Source: Aliivibrio fischeri ATCC 7744 = JCM 18803 = DSM 507 (GTDB lineage Bacteria; Pseudomonadota; Gammaproteobacteria; Enterobacterales; Vibrionaceae). From it: DNA of 64,000 bases. The number at the start of each line of letters is the position of its first letter. The stretch's first letter is position 1. The notes beneath the pieces were generated by a model. It searched no databases. It saw only the letters and a list, made by a program, of their open reading frames with translations, and was not told the DNA's origin. The position numbers and the translations under genes are program-made. Positions 1 to 7,405 of this stretch are shown here, piece by piece. Location: assembly GCF_023983475.1 (NCBI RefSeq), contig NZ_CP092712.1, positions 1,302,001-1,366,000 on the forward strand, in the 5' to 3' direction.

Positions 1-710
1 TTTGGCCAGATAAAAAAAACACAACGGGTCGAAAAATGTCTCAGTTATTACAACAAAATCAGAATTGGAATAGTGAGTTAATTCAACAACAAAGTGTGAC
101 AACTCAAGGTCTTGGAGCTGTTGAGTGGTTGTTATTTGACAAATTATCTACCTTGCCAAAACCTGAAGGGTGTCAGCTAGGAAATGCGATTACACGCAAT
201 TTGGCGCTTAATACGCAAAAAATAGAACAAGCATGGCAAGTTAATCCATGGTCTGAATTTGATCAAACAATGTGGTTAAATGAATATATAGCCTTGTTAG
301 CGAATCAACTTGATTACAGTATGAAAAAACTGAGCCGTCCACTAGCAAAAATTGGGCAACCACGTCCATATTTTGCTGAGTCATGGCGTTCAGAAAAGTC
401 ATTAGCGTGGCTTAAATACAATGTTGAAGCAATGCGCACACTTTATATAGCTAATGGTGTCGGTCTTGATAATTATTTGCGTAAACAAGGACATGCAGAG
501 TTAGCCGATCGAATTAATGATCATTTTGATTCTACATTAGCATCGTGGCCTGCATCTTCGTCGTTGTTTGCTGCATTGCAAACTAAATCAGGCTATCAAG
601 ATACACTCTCTTTATATAACAAATTAGAGTATTTGAAGTACTTAATTCATGAAGAAGTAGCGATAGAGTTGAATATTGTAATAGGGTTCAATGCAACTGA
701 TGGCGATTGA
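1..710 (+). CDS. Imelysin-family (peptidase M75) protein, 3' part
   Basis: The reading frame is open from the first bases of the window, through WPDKKNTTGRK before the first ATG at 36, so that ATG is internal and the gene starts outside the window. The visible part, about 235 residues, is the C-terminal half of an imelysin-like protein and ends in the family-typical GFNATDGD. Imelysins are periplasmic or outer-membrane helical proteins linked to iron uptake and are often followed, as here, by a DUF1513 gene. The stop lies inside the start of the next gene, so the two are translationally coupled. Family call from sequence pattern; substrate unknown. Confidence 0.8.
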   Translation, partial: WPDKKNTTGRKMSQLLQQNQNWNSELIQQQSVTTQGLGAVEWLLFDKLSTLPKPEGCQLGNAITRNLALNTQKIEQAWQVNPWSEFDQTMWLNEYIALLANQLDYSMKKLSRPLAKIGQPRPYFAESWRSEKSLAWLKYNVEAMRTLYIANGVGLDNYLRKQGHAELADRINDHFDSTLASWPASSSLFAALQTKSGYQDTLSLYNKLEYLKYLIHEEVAIELNIVIGFNATDGD

Positions 711-1809
711 TAATCATAAACGTAAGTTATTAAAAAGTAGTGCGGCTGCTTTGGCATTGTCACCGTGGCTAACAGCGTGTTCTTCTTCGTCGCTTCAGAG
801 AGAAAAAGCGGCATTGGTATCTTGCTCTCGTACCGCTAATGGGCATTTTAGTGCAGTTGTTGCGGACAGTAACGGTTACCCAATTTATTCGATTCCACTA
901 CCAGAAAGAGGTCATGGTGTTGCTATCTCCCCTAATGGTGAGTTAGGTGTCGCATTTGCTCGACGCCCTGGTAACTATATGCAGTTGTTTAATATAGAAA
1001 CCGGTAAAAGTTATGCCATTACAGTATCTAGCCCTGACCGCTATTTTTATGGGCATGGTGTATTTTCTTCTGATGGAGTGACTCTATATACCACTGAAGG
1101 TGAGAAGAAGACGAGCCAAGGTATTATTGGTGTTTATCAATTGCGTGGCCACAAGTTAGTTAAAGTAAATGAATTCTCTGGCTTTGGTATTGGCCCTCAT
1201 GAAGTGATCCGTGTTGATGATACGACATTAGCGATAGGAGTTGGTGGAGTTCATACAGATGGTAGAACGCCTTTAAATTTAGAATCGATGCAACCAGTAT
1301 TGGTATACTTGTCTACTGAGTCCGGAGAAGTGGTTGAACGTGTTGGATTAGCCGATCATAAGTTAAGCATTCGTCATTTATCTCAAACTCATGATGGACG
1401 GGTGTTATGTGGTCAGCAATATCGAGGAGAGCCTGAAGATGGTGTTCCCTTAGTGGCAATACATCAACGGGGTGGAGCCTTAATTCCGCTTAATGCTGAA
1501 CCTGAAGAGTGGCTCAGATTTAATCATTATATTGCGAGTATTGCTGTATTAGGAACACATGTTGTCGCTACTTCTCCTCGAGGCAATTGTTATGGTGTTT
1601 GGGATCTAGAGACGAATCAATTAATTGAGATTGTGTCATTGGTTGATGCCTCTGGAGTCGTGGTGGAGCAAAGTGGAGTAAATCCGCCACAGTGGCATAT
1701 AAGTTCAGGGGCAGGGAAAGTCGTCAACAGAACTGAAAGTGGGATGGTAACAAGTCATCAAACGAATGTGATGTGGGATAACCATTGGAATCGAATTCCC
1801 CTAAAATAA
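700..1809 (+). CDS. DUF1513 domain lipoprotein of the imelysin operon
   Basis: About 369 residues. Two ATGs compete, 691 and 700; 700 is preferred because it gives a compact signal peptide starting MAIDNHKRKLLKSS and because GGG at 684-686 is far enough away. The N-terminus has a KRKLLKSS charged region, a hydrophobic stretch and a lipobox LTAC, so the product is probably a lipoprotein; the KR pair resembles a weak Tat motif. The rest looks like a beta-propeller (repeated GHGV..SPNG / GHGVFSSDG segments), as expected for DUF1513. The family normally travels with imelysins and di-haem oxidoreductases; its molecular role is not established. Confidence 0.78.
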   Translation: MAIDNHKRKLLKSSAAALALSPWLTACSSSSLQREKAALVSCSRTANGHFSAVVADSNGYPIYSIPLPERGHGVAISPNGELGVAFARRPGNYMQLFNIETGKSYAITVSSPDRYFYGHGVFSSDGVTLYTTEGEKKTSQGIIGVYQLRGHKLVKVNEFSGFGIGPHEVIRVDDTTLAIGVGGVHTDGRTPLNLESMQPVLVYLSTESGEVVERVGLADHKLSIRHLSQTHDGRVLCGQQYRGEPEDGVPLVAIHQRGGALIPLNAEPEEWLRFNHYIASIAVLGTHVVATSPRGNCYGVWDLETNQLIEIVSLVDASGVVVEQSGVNPPQWHISSGAGKVVNRTESGMVTSHQTNVMWDNHWNRIPLK

Positions 1810-1853
1810 TAGCCGTGCTATTCTTAGTGTAATTATTTTAGGAAGAGACAAAT

Positions 1854-2507
1854 ATGAGCTTACAATATCAAATTATTCCTGTGACTTCATACGAGCAAAA
1901 CTGTTCAATCGTATGGTGTGATGAAACCATGAAAGGCGTTGTGATCGATCCAGGTGGTGATGTTCAATTGCTGAAACAAGCAATTGAGGCATTAAATGTT
2001 GATGTTGTGCATATGGTATTAACTCATGGTCATTTAGATCATGTAGGTGGTACAGAAGAGCTGGCTGCTATGACTAATGCAACGATTGTTGGTCCGCATA
2101 AAGAAGATAATTTCTGGTTGCAAGGTCTTCCAAATCAAAGTGAGCGATTTGGTTTCCCTCACACTGAGGCATTTGAGCCAAGTCAATGGCTAAATGAAGG
2201 CGATGTGATTGAGTTTGGTAATCAAAAATTAGACGTTCTGCATACGCCGGGCCATACTCCTGGTCATGTGGTACTGTTTAATCAAGAAGCAAAAATGGCA
2301 TTCGTTGGCGATGTACTGTTTAAAGGTGCTATTGGTCGTTCAGATTTCCCTAAAGGGGACTTTGATACGCTTATTTCTTCTATCAAAACAAAACTGTGGC
2401 CATTAGGTAATGACATGAGATTTGTGCCCGGTCATGGTCCAGAGTCAACATTTGGTCACGAGCGTCAAACTAACCCATTTGTCGCTGATAAAATGCCACT
2501 TTGGTAA
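1854..2507 (+). CDS. ycbL: YcbL-type metallo-beta-lactamase-fold hydrolase (glyoxalase II-like)
   Basis: 217 residues, the usual size for YcbL. Metal-binding motif THGHLDH at residues 57-63, followed by His134 (HTPGHTPGH), Asp153 (VGDVLF) and His194 (PGHGPES), a complete binuclear site. YcbL proteins are cytosolic type II glyoxalases that hydrolyse S-lactoylglutathione-type thioesters, but lack the long C-terminal domain of GloB. GGAAGAG at 1841-1847 is a good ribosome binding site for this ATG. It sits alone downstream of the imelysin/DUF1513 pair. Exact substrate is inferred from family only. Confidence 0.85.
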   Translation: MSLQYQIIPVTSYEQNCSIVWCDETMKGVVIDPGGDVQLLKQAIEALNVDVVHMVLTHGHLDHVGGTEELAAMTNATIVGPHKEDNFWLQGLPNQSERFGFPHTEAFEPSQWLNEGDVIEFGNQKLDVLHTPGHTPGHVVLFNQEAKMAFVGDVLFKGAIGRSDFPKGDFDTLISSIKTKLWPLGNDMRFVPGHGPESTFGHERQTNPFVADKMPLW

Positions 2508-2566
2508 GAAATTTTGTAAAAGTGACGGACTTTTCACCATACAGTGTCGTCATGTCTATAAATATG

Positions 2567-2591
2567 GCGCGTTTTTTGGTATAAAACGCGC
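2567..2591 (+). terminator. Hairpin downstream of ycbL
   Basis: A 9-bp stem (GCGCGTTTT with its complement) around a 7-nt loop. No U-tract follows on either strand, so it is a transcript-end hairpin or weak terminator rather than a classic Rho-independent one. Confidence 0.35.
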
Positions 2592-2709
2592 TTCGCCAAT
2601 TCCAATACAACTATTTGGGTTACATTTTAGGAATTGACATCTTTTTTCCGCTATCAATTTGAGAGGGTAACTCACAAATATAGATATAGCGCAACGGAGT
2701 TTAAGTTTC

Positions 2710-3096
2710 ATGAAAATTGCTCACAAACGTAAAGTTCAGTCTAAGCTGCATAAACGCATTAAAGCTAAAGTTACTGCACCAAAAACTGAAGTGAAAAAAG
2801 CAGCTAAACCTGCAAAAGTAGCTAAACCAGTTGAGAAAAAAGTGGAAGCAGTAGTTGCAGAAGCACCAAAAGCAGCAGCAACAGACATCGCACTTACGCC
2901 AAAGCAACAGACTGTATTTGACATTGTTTGTCAAAATCCTGAAGGCATCAATTCAAAAGAAATTGGTCTTGCAGCTGGTCAAGAAGAAGCAAAAGCGGCA
3001 GCATGGGCAACAGGTGGCTTGAAGAAGCTAGTTGAAGAAAACCTAGTTGTACGTGAACAACTTGCTGGTAATAAAGTGATTTATAAAGCGGCTTAA
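2710..3096 (+). CDS. Small basic protein: Lys/Ala-rich tail plus winged-helix domain
   Basis: 128 residues in two parts. Residues 1-60 are almost entirely Lys, Ala, Pro and Val with repeats such as KKAAKPAKVAKPVEKK, like the tails of histone H1 or bacterial nucleoid proteins. Residues about 64-128 (TPKQQTVFDIV...GINSKEIG...GLKKLVEENLVVRE) read as a MarR/winged-helix DNA-binding fold. GGAG at 2695-2698 may be the ribosome site although spacing is long; a strong terminator follows. Conserved in vibrios as a hypothetical or MarR-like protein as far as I recall. A nucleoid-associated or transcription factor role is inference. Confidence 0.7.
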   Translation: MKIAHKRKVQSKLHKRIKAKVTAPKTEVKKAAKPAKVAKPVEKKVEAVVAEAPKAAATDIALTPKQQTVFDIVCQNPEGINSKEIGLAAGQEEAKAAAWATGGLKKLVEENLVVREQLAGNKVIYKAA

Positions 3097-3120
3097 TCGT
3101 TTAATAAACTATTTTATAGA

Positions 3121-3155
3121 CACAAAGAAGCCGAGATTACCTCGGTTTTTTTGTG
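3121..3155 (+). terminator. Rho-independent terminator
   Basis: Stem CCGAG/CTCGG extended by CACAAA/TTTGTG, 5-nt loop ATTAC, run of seven T. Ends the winged-helix gene. Confidence 0.85.
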
Positions 3156-3210
3156 CCTTGAAAATGATGTTTAGATAGTACCAATTCCATTAATGACCAT
3201 CTAATTATAA

Positions 3211-3242
3211 AAATAAAGGGCATACTAAGATGCCCTTTATTT
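3211..3242. terminator. Bidirectional terminator between convergent genes
   Basis: Perfect 13-bp inverted repeat (AAATAAAGGGCAT and its complement) with 6-nt loop ACTAAG; A/T tracts on both sides suit both strands. It lies just past the stop of the minus-strand DUF3943 gene. Confidence 0.85.
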
Positions 3243-3265
3243 TTGTCATTCTGATTGATGTGAAT

Positions 3266-4180
3266 TTAGAATTTAAGTTTCACTTCAAGGCCGATAAACT
3301 GGTCGGTATAAGGCATACCCGCATCGTAAGCGTATTGAGCTGCATCACCATTACTAAACCATGCGTTGTAAGCTAGATTTACTTCTGTCTCATCACCCCA
3401 AGCATCGGTTACCCAGTAATGGATATGACCAACAGGGTTTAAGAAGAATAGACTCACGCTACCTAAGGTTTCAGAGCCCATCACTTCACCACCATTTTCA
3501 GTAATGCGAAGTTCTTGTTGAAGCATCACTTCACCGACAACAGCACCAAAGAATGGAGTAACGAATAAATCTTGAATAGATGGTACTTCAGCAAATGCCT
3601 CTACACCATACTCCCAGAAGAACGTTGACATTGTTGTCGAGTATAAGAAAGATTCAAATTCGTTAAAGCCTGCGTGACGAGCTGCTGTATAGTAAACACC
3701 ACCAAAGTAAGGGTGCATTACATAGTTTAAGAAGTGCTCATCTTTATCCCATACAGGGCCTTGGCTTACGTTATCTTTCCACTTAGAGCCTAGGTTTTTA
3801 ATGCTTGAATCTTCAGAATCCCACTTAGTGATGCTTTCTGGAAGAAAAGTCATTAAACCAACAGTTGCAACACTTAAACCAAGAATAGTGTATGACTGTT
3901 CCATTAGGTAGTCCCAATCACGCTCATCTGATACGCGAAGGTAGTGCGGTAATTGTGTGCTTTGTGCTAGGGAATCATTTTCAGCAACTTTAGACGGTGT
4001 CTCACCATCTAAGCGCATTGGAGAAAAATTAAATGACGCATTTGAACAATAGCTAGAGTAGATATTTGTAGAACAGTCGTTTTGATAATCCATATCATAA
4101 GCGCTATTAGTATCTAGTGCGAAAGCATTTGTTGATGCTGTACACCCTAAAAGCAAACTGGCTATTGCTTGTTTTTTCAC
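3266..4180 (-). CDS. DUF3943 domain-containing envelope protein
   Basis: 304 residues. N-terminal signal peptide MKKQAIASLLLGCTASTNAFA with cleavage after AFA. The central part (HPYFGGVYYTAARHAGFN, TTMSTFFWEYGVEAFAEVPS, DLFVTPFFGAVVGE) matches my recollection of the DUF3943 family, whose members are predicted membrane or outer-membrane proteins with no fixed function. The C-terminus ends in KLKF, a Phe end common in outer-membrane beta-barrels. Stand-alone gene with its own terminator. Confidence 0.75.
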   Translation of the reverse strand: MKKQAIASLLLGCTASTNAFALDTNSAYDMDYQNDCSTNIYSSYCSNASFNFSPMRLDGETPSKVAENDSLAQSTQLPHYLRVSDERDWDYLMEQSYTILGLSVATVGLMTFLPESITKWDSEDSSIKNLGSKWKDNVSQGPVWDKDEHFLNYVMHPYFGGVYYTAARHAGFNEFESFLYSTTMSTFFWEYGVEAFAEVPSIQDLFVTPFFGAVVGEVMLQQELRITENGGEVMGSETLGSVSLFFLNPVGHIHYWVTDAWGDETEVNLAYNAWFSNGDAAQYAYDAGMPYTDQFIGLEVKLKF

Positions 4181-4263
4181 GAAAAGTCCTTAATACAATT
4201 AAATTTCTGAGCTAGCTCACAATTATCTACTATTCGAGAAAAAATGCAAAACATAAAAAACAA

Positions 4264-4306
4264 TAGCGCCCGTTTATCTAAATGTAATTTAGGTAAATGA
4301 GCGCTA
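4264..4306 (-). terminator. Terminator of tyrP
   Basis: Long imperfect hairpin with TAGCGC/GCGCTA ends and an inner TTTATCTAAAT/ATTTAGGTAAA stem; on the minus strand it is followed by TTGTTTTTT. Confidence 0.7.
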
Positions 4307-4328
4307 AATAAGCAAAAAAATTTAAGTG

Positions 4329-5501
4329 TTATAAAGAACTGATAATTTGACTAGCAATAATAAGCACACCGAAAGCAACAACAGCTATTAATGCGCTATT
4401 TCCACCGATTACTTGGTATTCCGAACCTTTTTTAGTTTTTCTCGCTGAAATAACTAAAGCTACCGGCAAGAATAGAGCAAGAATAACAAGAGCAATAGCG
4501 GCATAGCCTAAAGCCATGATAAAGCCTTGTGGGTAGAACAAAGCAAATAACAATGGTGGCGTGTAAGTTAATAAAGCGGTCACAATTGATGATTGTTGCC
4601 ATTTTTTAGATGAATCACGTAAAAATTCAAATAATCCCAAACTTACACCAATGAATGAAGTTAATAGCGCAAGATCGGCAAACAAAGAAAGTGCTTGTTG
4701 AATAAATTGGTGATCTATTGTGCTTTGAATTTCAGTGATGAATTGATTTAGTCCGTTTATTTGGCCAAATTCATTTTGTGACAACAAACCTAATGTCATT
4801 CCTTGCCAAAATAAGTAAACAATTAAAGGTAGGGAAGAACCCACTAATAGACTTATTTTGATCTTTTTAACATCTAACTCAAGGTAGTTCACGATTGCTG
4901 GAATACTGCCATGAAATCCAAACGAAGTGAAAATAACGGGTAATGCTGTGATAAATACACCTTGCTCAACAGGCAGTGCTAATAGATATTCTCCAGTAAT
5001 ACTTGGCGTTAAAAAGAACAGAATAGAAACTAACATAACTAATTTTAACGTGAATAAACCACGGTTAATAATATCAACTGTTTTCGTACCAAATGTAATG
5101 ATGGTTGCAACAATACAGGTAAAGATAATCGTTGATGCAAAATTTGAAAGCTCAAAAGGAAGCAGTTCATTTAATTTAGAATGAAATTGTTCACTTCCTC
5201 CTGCAATGTAAGCCGCACACAAAGCGTAAAAAAGAAACAACATAGAGAAGGTTGCAACTTTTTGTCCATGTTTTCCTAAAAATTGACGAGCTAAACTATG
5301 AAGCGTTGCACTCTGTTCTCCGTATTGATGAACTTCTAACATCAGTAGACTTGTATAGCTCATGATTGCCCAAATACCAATCATTAATAAACTTGCTGTA
5401 AAGAATCCTAGACTAGCAGAAACAAGAGGTAGGGCTAACATGCCAGCCCCTATGGTTGTTCCTGCTATAATTAACGAGCTTCCAAGTACTTTTGTCTTCA
5501 T
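4329..5501 (-). CDS. tyrP: Aromatic amino acid (tyrosine-type) transporter, HAAAP family
   Basis: 390 residues from the ATG at 5501, which follows AAGAAGAA; a longer frame to 5585 is rejected because TyrP proteins begin MK..LGS right before the first membrane helix. GTTIGAGMLALPL at residues 15-27 is the family hallmark, followed by about 11 membrane segments including FTSFGFHGS and LFADLALLTSF...GVSLGLF. By family this is an inner-membrane proton symporter importing tyrosine or related aromatics. Two TyrR-like boxes sit upstream, which supports the aromatic substrate. Tyrosine versus tryptophan cannot be settled from sequence alone. Confidence 0.85.
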   Translation of the reverse strand: MKTKVLGSSLIIAGTTIGAGMLALPLVSASLGFFTASLLMIGIWAIMSYTSLLMLEVHQYGEQSATLHSLARQFLGKHGQKVATFSMLFLFYALCAAYIAGGSEQFHSKLNELLPFELSNFASTIIFTCIVATIITFGTKTVDIINRGLFTLKLVMLVSILFFLTPSITGEYLLALPVEQGVFITALPVIFTSFGFHGSIPAIVNYLELDVKKIKISLLVGSSLPLIVYLFWQGMTLGLLSQNEFGQINGLNQFITEIQSTIDHQFIQQALSLFADLALLTSFIGVSLGLFEFLRDSSKKWQQSSIVTALLTYTPPLLFALFYPQGFIMALGYAAIALVILALFLPVALVISARKTKKGSEYQVIGGNSALIAVVAFGVLIIASQIISSL

Positions 5502-5591
5502 ATACTTCTTCTTTCTTAAATTAGAGTAAATTTGGGTGCTTATTTTCGATGGTAGAAATGTACGACTATTCTGAATTGAATACAATAAAAA

Positions 5592-5632
5592 TGTACAATT
5601 ATAAATACAATGACTGTAATTTTATGTTTACA
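5592..5632 (-). promoter_or_regulatory. Tandem TyrR-like operator upstream of tyrP
   Basis: 5615-5632 reads TGTAATTTTATGTTTACA, matching the TyrR consensus TGTAAA-N6-TTTACA at 11 of 12 fixed positions. A weaker copy, TGTACA-N6-AATACA, lies at 5592-5609; the two are 23 bp apart centre to centre, as expected for a strong/weak TyrR pair. Binding is inferred. Confidence 0.65.
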
Positions 5633-5697
5633 TATTGAGGTTGAAAGGCATTTTTATCAAAATAGAGTAAAATTAAAAGTAAGATGGTTTTTTAAAG

Positions 5698-5709
5698 TCA
5701 CATATGTGA
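5698..5709. promoter_or_regulatory. 12-bp perfect palindrome upstream of the CinA-like gene
   Basis: TCACATATGTGA, 43 bp before the start codon at 5752. No regulator assigned: the half-site order is the reverse of a CRP site. Confidence 0.3.
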
Positions 5710-5751
5710 TAAATTAGAAGTAATTATAGAAATATCAAAGAGGAAAGGTGC

Positions 5752-6984
5752 ATGTTGCAAGTAGCAATGATTAGCACAGGCGAAGAAGTTTTACATGGTG
5801 ATATTGTTGATACCAATGCTGCTTGGATGTCGCAACTTTTTTATCAACATGGCTTCAAATTATCAAATCGCTCTACTGTCGGCGATAACATTGATGCGTT
5901 AGCAGCAGAGATACACCATCAGACTAATCAAGCATCAATCGTAATTGTTAATGGTGGCTTAGGTCCAACCTCCGATGATATTTCTAGTGAAGCTGCTGCA
6001 AAAGTATTAAATACCAATTTGGTTATGTCTCAATATTGGCTTGATCGTATGCAAGCTCGTTACCTTGAACAAGGTAAAGAAATGCCACACAGTAATATCA
6101 AGCAAGCAATGCTACCTGAAGGTGCACAACTTATTGATAATCCGGTAGGGACTGCATGTGGATTCTTTATCGAAATAAACAAATCAATTGTTATTTTTAC
6201 CCCAGGCGTACCGTCAGAATTTAAAGTGATGGTAGAGCACCAGATCTTGCCTCGAATGAAGCAATGGCATCCAATGGTTGAAGCGTCTGAATGTAGCCGT
6301 TTATTTACCTTTGGTTTATCAGAATCTGGTATTCAAGATAAGTTGCAACAAGTTCGTTTACCTCATGGCTTTGAAATTGGTTACCGCTCGGCACTTCCAT
6401 TTATTGAAGTGAAATTGTTTGGCCCTAAAAATCATGATGGACGCTTTCCTACTTTAGAGAAAATGTATCATTTACTTGGTGATAATGTAGTGAGTGTTGA
6501 TGAATCGATGCTACCTAACGTAGGTGCACTTTTAAATGAATTTTCACTAAACTTCACGGTTGCTGAACAAGCGACAGGTGGGTGGTTAACTAATTGGTTG
6601 CAAGAGGATGAACAAATTCGTTCTCATATGAAACAAGGTTGGATTTTATCATCTCAAGTTGACCAGCAAATGGCGGGACAAGATCCATTAGCTGCTGCGT
6701 TAGCATTAGCTGCAGCAACAAGAGAGAGAACACAGACATCAATTGGTTTATCTTCAGGACCAATGCTTGAAGGGAAAGTCGCAGTGGCACTTTCTACATC
6801 GTATGGCGAGTGGGGACAGTTGGTAAGTCTGAAGCGAGACTATAGCTATAATGAAATGCGCTCTATTATTTCAACACTAATGTTAGATATGTTGCGCCGT
6901 TGCTTAGAACGCAAACCTATGTTTGGTGAGTACCAATCGCTAAATAGAGAATCTGAAATCTATGTACCGCAAAGTGCGCTGTAG
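5752..6984 (+). CDS. yfaY: CinA-like protein (YfaY type)
   Basis: 410 residues with the start MLQVAMISTGEEVLHGDIVDTNAAW. The N-terminal half is a molybdopterin-binding-like (MoCF/CinA) domain with GGLGPTSDD at 68-76 and the PGVPSEFK segment. The C-terminal half (about 248-390) aligns with the CinA amidohydrolase region but looks degenerate, as in E. coli YfaY, which it resembles along its length. AGAGGAAAGG just upstream gives a good ribosome site. CinA proteins can cleave pyridine nucleotides or deamidate NMN; whether this one is active is unclear. It ends before a strong terminator shared with convergent yfaE. Confidence 0.85.
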   Translation: MLQVAMISTGEEVLHGDIVDTNAAWMSQLFYQHGFKLSNRSTVGDNIDALAAEIHHQTNQASIVIVNGGLGPTSDDISSEAAAKVLNTNLVMSQYWLDRMQARYLEQGKEMPHSNIKQAMLPEGAQLIDNPVGTACGFFIEINKSIVIFTPGVPSEFKVMVEHQILPRMKQWHPMVEASECSRLFTFGLSESGIQDKLQQVRLPHGFEIGYRSALPFIEVKLFGPKNHDGRFPTLEKMYHLLGDNVVSVDESMLPNVGALLNEFSLNFTVAEQATGGWLTNWLQEDEQIRSHMKQGWILSSQVDQQMAGQDPLAAALALAAATRERTQTSIGLSSGPMLEGKVAVALSTSYGEWGQLVSLKRDYSYNEMRSIISTLMLDMLRRCLERKPMFGEYQSLNRESEIYVPQSAL

Positions 6985-7016
6985 ACACATTTCAGAATAA
7001 GACATAGAACCCAAAT

Positions 7017-7050
7017 AAGCCCAATAGGATAACTCTTGTTGGGCTTTTTT
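7017..7050. terminator. Terminator between yfaY and yfaE
   Basis: Stem AAGCCCAA (7017-7024) / TTGGGCTT (7039-7046) followed by a T run on the plus strand. It terminates the CinA-like gene and just touches the 3' end of yfaE. Confidence 0.8.
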
Positions 7051-7327
7051 ATGCTTTTTTAACTAACGTTTGAAATTGTAGCCCTTCAATAACTAAGTCC
7101 GTTTTCGCTTTACAAACGCAGGGAAGAATTTCATTTGGTCCGATAAAAGCAAGGGGAAAAGATTGATATTCCACTTCGCCTGATACCAGAGTACAACGAC
7201 AAGTACCACAATCGCCACTTCTGCATTGAGATTCAACAACCAGTCCTTGTTGCTCCATTACTTCTAATAAAGAACGATGTGACGTGTTGTGTAGCGTTAT
7301 TATTTTGTTGATGTGTATTTTAGTCAT
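7049..7327 (-). CDS. yfaE: [2Fe-2S] ferredoxin for ribonucleotide reductase maintenance
   Basis: 92 residues. Plant-type ferredoxin motif with Cys35, Cys40, Cys43 (CRSGDCGTC) and a fourth Cys near 70-72 (LPCVCKA). YfaE regenerates the diferric-tyrosyl radical of NrdB and normally follows nrdB directly. Here it is separated from nrdB by a 2-kb GGDEF gene and a terminator, so it probably depends on transcription from the GGDEF gene (78-bp gap) or on its own promoter. Length and motif fit the family well. Confidence 0.9.
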   Translation of the reverse strand: MTKIHINKIITLHNTSHRSLLEVMEQQGLVVESQCRSGDCGTCRCTLVSGEVEYQSFPLAFIGPNEILPCVCKAKTDLVIEGLQFQTLVKKA

Positions 7328-7405
7328 GCTTAAAGAGCTTTCAGTTTATTTCCCTTAAGAAAGAGTAACACAAGCCATGAAATATTGAAGGTGATAAATG
7401 AGAAA

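Noticed and set aside
2521-2637. Frame 2422-2637 overlapping ycbL
   Set aside because: Shadow of ycbL in another frame that runs into non-coding sequence.
5698-5709. Palindrome as a CRP site
   Set aside because: Half-sites are in the inverse order (TCACA..TGTGA), so it does not fit the CRP consensus.
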